Positions 22,850 to 34,959 of a DNA stretch of 64,000 nt are shown here, piece by piece. The stretch lies in assembly GCA_040954595.2 (NCBI GenBank), contig CM082579.2, positions 15,128,001 to 15,192,000 of the forward strand. Direction: 5' to 3'. The notes below the pieces were generated by a model. It did not search any database and had not been told where the DNA came from. It saw nothing but the letters and a program-made list of their open reading frames with translations. The position numbers and the translations under genes are program-made. Numbering within the stretch: the stretch's first letter is position 1; each line of letters opens with the position of its first letter. The DNA comes from Balanoglossus misakiensis. Lineage: Eukaryota > Hemichordata.

Positions 22850-23600
22850 AATCCAACAATATCTCACTTCAATCACCACAAGGAACATGCCTACCAAAAT
22901 TGAAAGCAATTTGACATGCGGTTTCAAAGAATACAAATTGCAAAAATTGCCTCAAGACCACAAATATGCAAATTTCAACAAAATGATATACAACATTACT
23001 TGGGTTACCTCATGGAACATGCAAACCAAAATTTAAATGCAACCTGACCTGACATAGAGTTTCAGAGAAAATGATTTTTGACCAAAAATGACAAAATTAC
23101 ATTTCCCAAAAATTACGAATTTTGCCACAATTTAAACAATACTAACAAAGATTACCTATAGGAAATAGCTTACTAAATTCTAGATACAATTCACGATATT
23201 AGCTGAAAGTATATCAGGCGTGACATAAGCTACATGCATACAAACGTTCAAAGCAATCTGACCAGTTGTTGAGTTTCTGAGTTTTGATCAATTTCACATT
23301 GCTCCAGGTAATTAGCATATTTCATTTGAACAGGCGTGCCTGCATCTAAAAACCCAATATCAAGACTTACCACACAGACTCTGTATTGTATGTTTCTGGA
23401 GTAATCAAATAAAACCAATCATGAAAATACTTCAACCTTCTTAATATGAACAAAATCCTATTTACAGGCTGGCCTACATCTACACACCAAATATCAAGGG
23501 GATACGCGAAGGGGTTTTCAAGTTTTTGATGTGGACAGACATACATACATCCATACATACTACATACACACATACAGAGGCAACTGACTGGTCAGAAGGC
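22850..23600. repeat. Degenerate tandem repeats, left arm
   Basis: Loose units containing 'catgcaaaccaaaatt', 'caatctgaccagt' and 'gatttttgaccaaaaat' recur. They resemble the 18,000-18,560 array and mirror 34,160-34,720 in the right arm. No exon is visible. Confidence 0.5.
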
Positions 23601-25312
23601 ATGAGCAAAAATGCAGGAAATCAATGTTGTGACACTGGTAGTAGGCCTTAATGTATACAATATCAAGACAGTTTATTTAACATGAAGTTTGATATGTTCA
23701 TAATCATTCAGAGCTAAGCATATTTTGAAATTGTAAAATTAATATCAATCACATGAAAACTGACAGCATGCTTTCATTTGGGAATTTAGGTATTGTAATT
23801 AACACTAACAGTCATGAAACTATTGAATCGTCAATAAAATCATACAGTAGAAATTAATGGGTTTTCTATTTATATGCGATGTGAAAATGCAACTTGTGGT
23901 CCTTCGGCCAGTAAGAGGCATCAGATAATATTGTAAGACCCAGTTGCCCAATTGATTAGACCTACATGTATGCGTTGTGTGAAGCGCAAGTTATGGCAAC
24001 TGAATTCACAGGACACTGAAGAAAGTGGAATCATTCAAGGTACATATGTATACATGTAGGCTAACAATCACAACACAGAGAATAGTTCTCCATATTCATT
24101 TTTAATACGATAAGATTCACTGAATTGGCGCATCCATGGGCAGGCAAGGTTAGTTCCAACTCAGTTTGCAAATCAGGCCCATGTATCTTGTTCCCTGAGA
24201 CTGTCTGCTTCTAATAATAGCTGTAAGAACATAATCGTTGACCGAATGGTTGGTTCAATTTTGCGACATTTTATGATTTCAAGCTGTGCAATATTTGCAA
24301 CTCAGTTTCAACTTTGGTTGGAGGGATGATGATGAAGCAATTTCACTGACAAAATAGCACTACTAACTGACGTCAATATTTGTTCAAAGTTAAATGCATT
24401 GCCATCAGAAAAATGTTTACGAAAAGTTTCGTATGTGAATAATAACACTTTTTCGCATAACTGCAAACCCTGTCACAGTTGTGAAATTCTAAGAAAATTC
24501 ATTCATTAGGTAGAATTCGTGCTTTATGAATTCTTAAACAAACTTAGTCATGAAACCTAAATGGTTACCTTACACATGTGGAGGCTCGACTTCTGTGATA
24601 TGATAGTCTTTAATTAATGTGTATGTGATTCAATACAAATCCATATGATTACCTGAACATACAAAATAAATTAAAAATAAATACATAAATTAAAAATAAA
24701 TAAGTATCTCATACATATGCATAAGTGCTTGTGAGAAATATATCATATATCTAAATAAACCTGTCATTTATTGACCTCATTTTCCCAGTAAACCAAAGGA
24801 CTAAATTGCACTTTAATATTACAGCTTCATTTCAATGCAACAGGTACACTACATCATAAGGGAACAAATATGCCAGCTCAACATTTATATAAACAGTGTC
24901 AAAATATAAGTGGCTACAAAAGCTTGTGTCCCTTCAATCCATTCTCCCACTCAGGTCAAACGTGTTACATATTAAAATTGCAATGTGCATAATATACAAT
25001 TAGTCTTTTGTAAATTCAGACTGAGAAAATATGACTGATAAACATTATCTGGCACATGTTGGTGAATGGCTGGCGTTGATGTTGTGGGTTGAAATCCGAA
25101 CTATGATTATCGCGGGTACAAATCACATTTATTTTCTCAGAGACAACACGTTTGCAACTTCGGGACAGAAAGGTGAAAACGAACGTCATTAGTTCTTGGG
25201 AAAAAACTCTGAAATCAATTTCGGTGAGGTCAAATGTGTTCCAAAGGCAAACCGTTTCTGGTAAACAAATCAATGGCAAATAGTTACTTCGGCGACTTAC
25301 CAATCAATCAAC

Positions 25313-25501
25313 ATGGCTGCCAAATCGTTGGATATCCCGGTTTCATCTCGCGATCATTCTATCTTCCGATATGGCGTTGCTTGGTTAAATTCGTCTCTTC
25401 TTTGCCGACATAGTCGGGCGACAGCGGTCCAGAAGCATATACAGCGACGCCATCTTGTTTACAATGTGAAGTATCAACTGCGCATGCTCAATGGTTGTTG
25501 A
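25313..25501 (+). other. 62-codon open frame at the inner tip of the left arm
   Basis: The frame starts MAAKSLDIPVSSRD and contains GVAWLNSSLLCRHS and QRRHLVYNVKY. The mirror copy at 31,922-31,760 keeps the same frame past codon 4, with mostly conservative differences, but its codon 4 is TAA. Identity of both DNA copies (about 95%) would keep the frame similar without selection. I do not recognise the peptide, so it may be a chance frame in a young repeat. Confidence 0.3.
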
Positions 25502-25963
25502 TTGGAAAGTGGGCAGAGCCTGCAAGATCCAGGGTTCGCTTGACCGGCCAAACGCGGTTATTCTCCCTGGACCAAATCATTTAAGCGTCAGGCGTAATAC
25601 ATCACATAATTGACTGGAAAACTAAACAGTCTTCCACCATATATCAACACAGTTTATTAAACCAGCACCCGCGCAAATATTTACAAGTATATGATTAAAA
25701 TTGATCAAATCATTAATCGCACGGTTACAGCTGTCATAGTTTCTAATAATATTATTCACTGGTAGCGCTGACATACCATGTTGAAACTTGTCGCGGAAAA
25801 CAAGATAATTGATCTTACGGTGTCATTTGTTTTTAAAAAGTGCTTAATAACTATTGATCCCATTGATATATTTTTCCATATTTATATATTTTTCGCAAAG
25901 TTTGACTGCTTGGGCTACTAATAGCATGGTAATCACAATGGATTTACCACCTCCCAGCTGCGT

Positions 25964-25970
25964 TATAAAA
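25964..25970 (+). promoter_or_regulatory. Possible TATA box
   Basis: TATAAAA lies about 30 bases upstream of a 'cctcatcg' start-like site and about 150 bases before a splice donor. Position is the only support. Confidence 0.3.
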
Positions 25971-25995
25971 GAATGCCTATTCTGTGGACACTAGC

Positions 25996-26120
25996 CTCAT
26001 CGAAGACCGAACGTGTTCATCGATGTTTCCATTCATGACGAATCCAATGCAGGCATCGCAGTCATTCTGGCTTTCACGCTGTGGGCACCTCTGGTGACAG
26101 CAATTCCCAACAAGTTGCGG
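25996..26120 (+). other. Possible first exon with hydrophobic leader-like frame
   Basis: This stretch ends at a consensus donor (GCGG|GTAAGT). In phase with the next piece it reads NAGIAVILAFTLWAPLVTAI, a hydrophobic run like a signal peptide, followed by PNKLR. There is no in-frame ATG before the upstream TAG, and the ATG-started frame is short. So either the true start is spliced in from upstream or the exon is decayed. Confidence 0.25.
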
Positions 26121-26347
26121 GTAAGTAATCACACAACCTATATGAGTGAAAGTTTCTTGTCATTTTCGCAACGTCAAGGTTGATATTCTCTTCTTGGATC
26201 GAAAATGTGTGACACAACAAATGAATATGCGTGGCAGGGTCGGCTGTGTCTTTTGCTTCGAGGCATAGTCGTCAGACACACATCCCTAACACGCGAAGCC
26301 AGCTTATCCTTTGATCAAATGGCAGCGCTATTCTAAATATTTTACAG

Positions 26348-26420
26348 CATGCCCTAAAGGACAAACACGTGCCGCTGGAAGAGGCCAAAACTCAGCAGAG
26401 ACGGCAAGATGTTAACGGAG
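26348..26420 (+). other. Possible second exon (24 codons)
   Basis: It lies between a TTTTACAG acceptor and a GGAG|GTGAGC donor. The frame that continues the upstream hydrophobic piece is open and hydrophilic (HALKDKHVPLEEAKTQQRRQ). Start phase 0, end phase 1. The support is splice-site quality and the open frame only. Confidence 0.3.
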
Positions 26421-26939
26421 GTGAGCCCCAACAATAAATTAATATTGTTCCTTTTATTTAGAAAACGCCGCATAATTAGCCAACCAATCATGGTTATGAG
26501 AAACCTCCAAAATACAATGTATCGATATTTACTGCATCTGTTCATACTTCGCCCGCGCTTTAAAAACCCTATAGCTGCTAAAATTGGCATATTTTTTTCC
26601 AGAGTAAAATACTTCATATGTATATTCCCTATTCCCTAAAATCTTCACCCGTGACCATTAAGCCATATTACTTGCATTTGCATTGGTTTGTCATCACTTG
26701 GCGTCGCATTTCACGATAGCTGCTTAGCTGCTATTGTTTGTATGAAGGCTGATTAAATCGGTGAGGCACCGTTTTAATACATAGCATGTTCCAATTGCAA
26801 CATGCAGTCACAATCGGGCATCGATAAGATGTTTATGTATACCTATCAGTAAGCTTATTTTGATGAACCAATTTAAGTTGGAAAATAAAATCATGAAAAT
26901 AATGCAAAAAGTGGCAGCTTTGGAGGCTTTAAACTACAG

Positions 26940-27113
26940 TTCTCCCAAATTGTCTTGACTAAATGACATACATGTGGTCAAAAGTTCTGACTGCAGAAGA
27001 GGTTGCAGCTCTGGCGGGGGACTGTTCAATTGGAGGAAATATATTTACATGGAATACAGACAATATTGAAATGGCAGCAGAAATAGTTCCTACTGAAAAG
27101 AATGCTATCTGCA
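26940..27113 (+). pseudogene. Pentraxin/LamG-type exon, probably broken
   Basis: The frame from 26,963 reads MTYMWSKVLTAEEVAALAGD, then GNIFTWNTD and a final NAIC before a GTGAGT donor. This matches the last part of a pentraxin/LamG domain, as in the receptor gene at 58,155-58,438 (MNVYDYVLTPVEIQSLALNC...GNHVMW...SAC). An acceptor-like 'actacag' precedes 26,940. However, the frame from there is out of register with the domain frame by one base, and a TAA sits just before the ATG. I read it as an exon copy with a one-base loss near 26,960. A short protein starting at the ATG is less likely. Confidence 0.5.
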
Positions 27114-28000
27114 GTGAGTATCACAACTTTAAAATGAAAGATTTTGCAAATTTAAAAAAAATATTGAGTGTTTTGACATGCGTCAGTGGTCAGTAACACA
27201 CAAGCTGCATGATAAGAGGGTCACGAGAAATTGTAAGCCGCAATGTATAATGGATTAACTCCATGACCTATGCGACCTACGAACTGTGACGTACAGAATT
27301 TATTTCTACGTGTAATGCGGTCTGCGGCAGTGAGCCACAGACCGCATTGCGAGAGCAGTGAGAATTCACCACAATGCAAACTTTCTGAACGTAGGTTGAT
27401 CTTCGAATGAAATATTACTTTGTCACCGGTTTTCCACATGGCTACACTGTAAAATTGGGTGACGTGTTCGTTCACAAGTGGAATAATTGTGAGTAGTAAA
27501 GCACGCGAAGTTAAGCAACGAGCACGTTTTGAAATGCGCGCAGATGATCCCAGTTTAGCAAATTCCATTGCGTGCATGCAAAAAAAATAATACTGTACCG
27601 GGGGTGAGCCTACTTTCTTTCCATACAGATACACGTATATGTTGGTTAAGGTATGTGACAAACAGTTTTCATGTAACAGCCAGTGATGCTGACCATAAAA
27701 CCAGCGCAGCTGATGCTTTCATCTACAATTTGCAACATGGACGTTTGTGTCTCTGCATGTGTCGTGCATGTTACTGCTGAACAAAAAAGATATGCGGGCA
27801 CCACAGGCTGGCGAAAGCGGTGCTCACGTGCTCTGCAAGCTGATGTTGTCACTAAATTGGCAAAGTATTGTACACATGGAGGAGTTTCTTGAGCTGTCTG
27901 TTGTATAAATGTCGGTTGTGAGTACATTATTTTTTATTTTATTTTAATAATTTTCAAAGCCCCTATGATTGAAGCATATTATTACGACTCATCCGTTCAT

Positions 28001-28045
28001 CATTCATTCATTCATTCATTCATTCATTCATTCATTCATTCATCC
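28001..28045 (+). repeat. ATTC microsatellite
   Basis: An uninterrupted CATT tetranucleotide run of about ten units, then diverged CATC/CAGT units. Confidence 0.9.
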
Positions 28046-30534
28046 ATTCAGTCAGTCACTGTACCAATTGAAGACGCCCTTGTATAGGAGAATTTAGCTA
28101 TGTACTGACTGTCTTTTCATTTTTTCTTCATCCTATAGAATCTACCGACCTGGTCGCTGTCAATAACAATTCAACTCCTTAAACATCCTGTGTGTGTGAA
28201 GTCTATGAACACTGGCCATGCATTTCAATTCAAGGACAAAATGAATGCGCAATATTTCGTTTTATCGAGAGTAATGTGCAGTGATTAAATTTGCTAGGGC
28301 TCTCTTAGCAGATTTGGAGTTAGTCATTTTGGTAGAAACTTTTCGAGATGGGAAATCTTTGGTCATCTAACCAAGTTATTTGTATTTTTGTTATATAAGA
28401 CAGAGTCATTTCTATATCATAGATGCAAGTTTAATTTATAACATGAATTTGAATAAAATATTTTTTTTTAAATATCACCACATGAATTTGAATAAAATAT
28501 TTTTTTTTAAATATCACCAGATTGAAATCTTTGGAAGTTTGCACTTAGAGGGATGGCATGGCAGTTTTCCACTGTTCATATTACAAAGAATTTGGCGTCA
28601 CGTGTAGATTTCATGAGTGTTCGAGTTTTGCTCTTCCCAGCCTCGTACCCACAATCCTCTGATACTTACACTTACGTCAGTTCTATAGCCGCTGACCCAC
28701 TAGATTCTCCTTATGAATTGCCCAAATTATTTGTTGGTATAGTTTTGATAGTTGGTGCACGGAAACTTTTGATCGATTCACGAAATTCAAAATATGTTAC
28801 ATCACAAACCTCATAAAATGGAGGCTAGAGTAGCCTGTTTGTTTTCAGGTAATTTTACAATTACCTCAATTACCTTTTTTCGAGGGAGGGGGTTAAGAAA
28901 ACATACAGATTGAAATAACAAGGAAGTGGTATATCAAACCGAAACCTTATCTCAATCGTGATTCTAGAGTGTTTCCATGTCATGTGACATCCACAAAAAT
29001 GTGGTATTATCTTGAAAAGAGTCCCGATTTCCCAAACTGGTTTTGCGAATGTACTTCACTTTGGAGCAATGCATGAGTACATTCGTAGAAAGATATTGCT
29101 CCACTATTTACTGACACTCCTCTTGTACTGCAAATATTACTGCATTCTGTCAGGGCAAGACAAAAGACACAGCAGAACTGGCAATTTCAATAAACATGTA
29201 ATAACAAATATATGTAACATTGAATGAGGTGTCCATACAGCTTGGTCATTTAAAGACCTCCAGTCATTGTGACAATGCATAAATATTTATGTACACCATG
29301 TTAAAAATTAGTTCAGGCATACCTTATACATGTATGTTTTTGACTGACCATATCCTCAGCACGCCCTTTTTTTCAAAAAGACTATCATTATTCTCTGCCA
29401 GGCAGAGAGTTGCCGCTTTCTTGTTAACAATAATATACTATTATAACATTGCATAGATTCCTGTTTGTTTCTGTCCATATCTCACAAACTGTGGTGTGCA
29501 TACTGTTGAAATGACCTCAAGAAGAAAATGCCAAATGGAAAAATATTTGACATACTAACCTGTATGATAATGTTATACGGTACAATATATTTAACGGTTC
29601 CAATCCAATGTTGAGAACTAACAAAACAATTTGAGCAGAATTCATTTAAAATTAATTGCAGTTCCGTTTCACCGCATTTCATAGGATGCTGGCTAAAATT
29701 CATACTATGGTGGATTACCTGTTATGCATTTCTTTCCCTATTTCGTCTGGCAGATTTGAGTTTGACAAGCTGTCATTTTCCTTTCAGCTCCGCAAAATTG
29801 ATGGATTTACTTTGACAGCACACAGACTGTCCATTTGTCATCGGAGATACAAGCAGCATCAGGTGCTGAACAGCTTGCAGCAGTGTTGGAAAAGAGTACA
29901 CAACACTAACTTGCAAGAGTGCTTTGGCCCTTTCTTCACACTGTCCGAAACTTGTTGTGTTACATCATTGCTTAATGAATAAGAAATACACAGGTATTTA
30001 GCGTTCTATTCAATACCTACAATAGATAAAAGGGTGTCGGTCTGTATGCGACAATCTTCAATGTTCTTATGAGCACAAGGCTTTATTCAGGGAACGTTTT
30101 ACAGTAAGAATTATATGATATAAACTGAATAGGTTTGCTGTCTGTCAACTCTTCTGTCTTTGTCTTACCGATACGGTTCTAACCGCGAACACTGAGGCTT
30201 CTCTGCTCGTACACAGTATAAATCAATGGATGATAAAATGCGCCCTCTTTTGGTGAACTCTTCCTACCGCCCGACCTTCTACCTTACATTAAGGCATGTA
30301 GGGCGGTCAGGTAGATGGCAGTGTATTGCAAGCGTCTCTTGCATATTTTTTTCCGCCAGGAATGGCATACATTCGTTTTTGGCGACACCACAACTGCTGG
30401 AACTTCTCGAAAAATTGAGAGCCGGATTTCATAAATGCTCATGTTTTCCGAAGGGCTGAAAGAAGATCCAGAGTGGAATATTTAAATTTGCCTGTGGCAG
30501 ACATCATAGTGGCTGCCAGTTATTCTATTTCTTG

Positions 30535-30690
30535 TGCAAGAGATAGTATCTTGTTCCAGCGAGATGTTTTCTCGTGTGCACGAGAAACATGCTATCTCGT
30601 GCATATCTCGTGCGCACGAGAAAATTGCGAGCGCACTCGTGTTCACGAGAAAATATCACATGCACACGTAAGTCGTGCGCACGAGATAAA
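30535..30690. repeat. Cluster of CTCGTG...CACGAG palindromes
   Basis: The palindrome CTCGTGCGCACGAG and variants (CTCGTGTGCACGAG, TCGTGCGCACGAG) occur at least three times. They are joined by half-sites such as 'atctcgtgcat' and 'gttcacgag'. The spacing is irregular, so this is a nested palindromic repeat rather than a simple tandem array. Confidence 0.65.
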
Positions 30691-30829
30691 AAATGTGCCC
30701 TGTAGTCTTTCTTAGGACATGGTAGCGTGACGTCGCATTGTAATTAACGGACGATCTTGGAAATTCGGCTATTAATGGTGAATGGACTTTCGCCTCCTTC
30801 GAACAACAACAGAGACTGACGTCGCAACA

Positions 30830-31114
30830 ATGACAGAAAAAGTGAAGCAAATGGCCGACAAAACGAAGAGAATCGGAAAACGGGCAGGATCCTCGGCACA
30901 GACATCTGGGAATAATACCACCACATCAAATAGAACGACGAGTAGTGCAGGACAAACCGCCACCAGTGACTATGACAACAAGTCTGAAGGCGATGCTGGC
31001 GAACCCTTGCACAATACAACTACAGTCCTACAGAGAAATGCAGCCCAGCGCCACTCAAGATTTTCCATTCCTGGTCTGGCAGCAGCCAAAATATGCTGTT
31101 GTTTTTTCTCTTAG
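30830..31114 (+). CDS. Hypothetical hydrophilic protein or exon
   Basis: From the ATG at 30,830 the frame reads MTEKVKQMADKTKRIGKRAG, followed by a Ser/Thr/Asn-rich stretch and ending AAKICCCFFS. Composition is polar and low-complexity at first, with a Cys-rich end that could be lipid-modified. An upstream in-frame start exists at 30,782. The sequence around the stop (TGTTGTTTTTTCTCTTAG) looks like a splice acceptor, so the last codons may belong to an intron. I know no homologue. The frame's base use is more GC-rich than its surroundings, the main reason to list it. Confidence 0.3.
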   Translation: MTEKVKQMADKTKRIGKRAGSSAQTSGNNTTTSNRTTSSAGQTATSDYDNKSEGDAGEPLHNTTTVLQRNAAQRHSRFSIPGLAAAKICCCFFS

Positions 31115-33400
31115 AAGCGACCTCAGTCTGAGCTGCATGAGAATAAACTGTAGGTTGGGAATACAACAAAAAAACACGCAGTCGCTGCGGTCAACACGTA
31201 GCTATTAGTTTCATATAGTATTATGTTCGCTACAGCTCGGAAACCAAAATGTGGTACAACTTCAAGCTACATAAACTGGAAAGCATAGTACGTGCAGAGC
31301 AGACCATGGTGACGAAAGCAGGTATTCTAGGTCGTAAGATAAAAACACGGCGCTAGAAAAACAGTCATCAAAAGTTGCACGTGTTCCCCGGCCACAAATA
31401 ATGTAATTGTTGGCGCACAGAAAGTCCAGTCGATAAACGTTTACGCTATAGAAACTCACTCTCTCAGCAAAAGTCTGACACCCTCGTCAATGACAAAACG
31501 CAAACCGAGCTGGGTATGATCAAGTCAAACATAGGGCCAATCCCCACTCTGTTTTATTATTTTCCACATACGATGGTTCTAAATAAAAATGTACCTATTT
31601 GAAATGCTTACCGAGGTAAGATCATTGAAAGTTTTCAAACGTTGATGACAAATGTATAACTGATTTTTTACAAATGAATAATCGCGCACTTGCATGTTAT
31701 TTTCTCTATACCAGACACCGCGCGCGCGCCGTTGGCAAAAAAAAAACGCGGAAAATTATTGAGCATGCGCAGTCGATACTTCACATTGTAAACAAGATGG
31801 CGTCGCTGCCTATGCTTCTGGACCGCTGTCGCCTGACTATGTCGGCAAAGAAGAGACGAATTTAACCATGCAACGCCATATCGGAAGACAGAATGATCGC
31901 GAGATGAAACCGGGCTATCCAACGATTAGGCAGCCATGTTGACTGATTTGTATGTCGCCGAAGTAATTATTTGCCATTGATTTGTTTACCAGAAACGGTT
32001 TGCCTTTGGAACACATTTGGCCTCACCGAAATTGATTTCAGAGGTTTTTTCCCAAAAACTAATGACGTTCGTTTTCACCTGAGTGCGAGGATGGATTGAA
32101 GGGACACAAGCTTTTGTAGCCACCAATATTTTGACACTCTTTATATCAATGTTGAGCTGGCATATTTGCTCCAATATGATGTAGTGTACCTGTTGCATTG
32201 AAATGAAGCTGTAATAATATTACAGTGCAATCTAGTCCTTTGGGTTAATAGGAAAACGAGGTCAATAAATGACAGGTTTATTTAAATACAGGATATATTT
32301 ATCACAAGAACTTATGCATATGTATGAGATACTTATTTATTTTTAATTTATTTTTTATTTTTTATTTATTTTGTACGTTCAGGTAATCATATGGATTTGT
32401 ATGGAATCACATACACATTAATTGAAGACTATCATATCACAGAAGTCGAGCCGCCAGATGTGTAAGGTAACCATTTAGGTTTCATGACTAAGTTTGTTTA
32501 AGAATTCATAAAGCTACCCAATGAATGAATTTCCTTAAAATTTCACAAATGTGACAGAGTTTGCAGTTGTGCAAGAAAGTGTGTATTATTCACATAAGAA
32601 TTTTTTCGTATGCATTTTTCTGATGGCAATGCATTTGACTGTAAACAAATATGGATGTCAGTTAGTAGTGCTATTTTGTCAGTGAAATGGCTTCATCATC
32701 ATCCCTCCAACCAAAGTTGAAACAGAGTTGCAAATATTGCACAGCTTGAAATCATAAAATGTTGCAAAATTGAACCAACCCTTTGGTCAACGATTATGTT
32801 CTTACAGCTATTATTAGAACCAGACAGTCTCAGGGAACAAGAGACATGGGCCTGATTTGCAAGTTGAGTTAGAACTGCCTTTGCCTGCCCACGGACGCCC
32901 CAATTTCAGCAAAAATTATTGCATTAAAATATGAGTATGGAGAACTATGCTCTGTGTTTCTTTTGTTAGCTTACATAGCTGTTGTCATTCTAGTTTTTCC
33001 TCCGTCCTGTGAGCAGAGTTTCAGTTGCGAAAACCGACAGTTCTCAAAGTACAAAAGTACACCTAAATTGCCTCGGTGATGAGCATGCAGAATTTATCTG
33101 ATGCTTCTTACTGGCAGAAGGACCCCACCAGTTGCAGATTGTGAATTCCATGGCACAAGGGAATTTACGCTTTGCGTTCAAATATAAATAATTAAATCCT
33201 GTAAAATTATTCTATATGTTATTTATTGATGATTCAAAAGTGTTATGACTGATTGTGTTAGAGTACCTGTATTCCATATAAGCATGCTGTCAGTGCACAT
33301 CCGATTGATAACAATTTCACATTTTTAAAAATTTTCTTCTCTGAATAATTATGAATACATAAAACTTCATATGATATAAATTGTCCTGATATCGTAAACA

Positions 33401-33865
33401 TTAAACCCCGATGCGTGGTATAAAAGACCCCCCAAATCAGTGGCGAATCTTAATGCCGTTTGACTGACAACAGACAACACCAACGATCTTGGCTCTAACG
33501 ATCTTGGCTCTATGAAAATCGGCCCAAACAGATCCAAGCATAAAGAATTACACCACACAACGACAGTGGTTGGCTTTATAAACACACACAACATAAAGTT
33601 ATCGATGAAAAAGTACACGAGCTTTTGAAACAACGATGATTTTGGGAGAAATCTGGTTTCAGTGCTTTTCAGAAGCATCCCTGGGAAACAATAACCACGC
33701 CATTCAAACAGCTGTCAATCGCATAGAGGTGTAAAGTGTTCAATTATTTTCTATGTACATGATATCAATTACACAGTTATTATGCACGACGACCACTCCC
33801 AAATAAACAACTGTACAAACACACGTTAATCCGAACCCCAGTACTTTCCGCACCGGGGTTTAAGG
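33401..33865. mobile_element. MITE in the right arm
   Basis: The inverted ends read TTAAACCCCGATGCG and, at the other end, CGCACCGGGGTTTAA. They enclose about 465 bp that is absent from the matching place in the left arm (near 23,650). No transposase frame is present. Confidence 0.65.
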
Positions 33866-33907
33866 CCTAATGCTAGTGTCACAACATTGATTACCAGACC
33901 GTTTCCC

Positions 33908-33953
33908 TATGTATGTATGTATGTATGTATGTATGTATGTATGTATGTATGTA
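33908..33953 (+). repeat. TATG microsatellite
   Basis: About eleven tetranucleotide units. The left-arm counterpart near 23,540-23,575 keeps only a few CATA units. Confidence 0.9.
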
Positions 33954-34959
33954 TGCAGCCATGTATGCATGTGTTTGTGTGTGTGTGTACATGTGTGTCT
34001 GCATGTTACATGTATATATGGATGTATGTCTGCCCTGATCCAAAACATGAAACCACGCTTTTTGTATTTTGGTGTGTAGATGGGATTTTGCTTAAATGAA
34101 GTTGTCATTGCAAAAATACGCAAATAACCTGTGAAATATGTGGAATTGATCAAAACTCAACAACTGGTTAGACTGCTTTGAACATTTGTATGCATGTAGG
34201 TAATGTCATCATACCTGATATACTTTGAGTTTATATCGTGAATTGTCTATTTTTTATGCAATTATTTTGTCTTGTTTTACCATTTGAAAAAAAATCTTTT
34301 CCTCTTAAAGAGATTGGCTGATTTCTTTAGAATTTAGTATGACACTTCCGGTAGGTGATCATAGTTGGTTTTGTTTAAATTGTCGCAGAATTTGTAATCT
34401 GTCATTTTTGGTCAAAATTCATTTTCTGAGAAACTCCTTAGATTGCTTTTAAATTTTGGTATGCTTGTTCCAAGAGGTAACCCAAGTAATGGTGTATATC
34501 ATTTTGGTGAAATTTACATATTGTGGTCTTGGGGCAATTTTTGCAATTTGTATTCTTTGAAACTACTAGTCAGATTGCTTTCAACTTTGGTAGGCGTGGT
34601 GATTGAAGTAGATATTATACAATTTGTTGATAGTTGGATAGATGTGGTTTGAGGCAGTTTTTGTCATTGTTGAATGTTGTTTTCCCTAAAATACTTGTCT
34701 GGTTCCTTTGAAATGTTCTTACAGAAGGTCATATCTGCTTGCCAATGTCACATGATTTTTCCCATGAACACAGACATACCTAATTTTGTGTAATCCCCAG
34801 ATGGGACCACAGTGTGTAATAACCTGACCAACAGTGACTAGTATATCCTGTGTGTTATACAGTACTTCTCACAAGGTTGAAGTACATGTAGACTGTTGAT
34901 GATTTTTTGCGATTCTTCAGAAACTTACAATACAGAGTCTAATGTGGTAACGTCCATGG

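Larger units (their letters stand above)
14290..25492 (+). repeat. Left arm of giant inverted repeat
   Basis: Successive blocks match the reverse complement of 31,760-41,830 in the expected mirrored order. Examples are 14,330-14,700 with 41,440-41,830; 15,410-15,760 with 39,940-40,320; 16,590-16,930 with 39,600-39,940; 17,520-17,700 with 38,860-39,060; 20,060-22,600 with 36,380-38,830; 22,600-23,830 with 33,190-34,950; and 24,050-25,492 with 31,760-32,900. At the tip (25,313-25,492) identity is about 95%. Arm-specific insertions break the match at 15,757-16,587 and about 17,700-20,050. Confidence 0.85.
25493..31759. other. Spacer of the giant inverted repeat
   Basis: About 6.3 kb between the two arm tips. 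It holds a TATA box with exon-like pieces (25,964-26,420), a segment related to 20,280-20,520 (26,650-26,930), a pentraxin-like exon (26,940-27,113), an ATTC microsatellite (28,001-28,045), a 38-bp direct duplication (28,441-28,518), a cluster of short palindromes (30,535-30,690) and an open frame (30,830-31,114). Between these I see no supported exon; 27,200-28,000 and 28,550-30,200 hold nothing I can name. Confidence 0.6.

Noticed and set aside
33870-34153. His/Tyr/Thr-rich frame on the minus strand
   Set aside because: It is the translation of the TATG/GT microsatellite.
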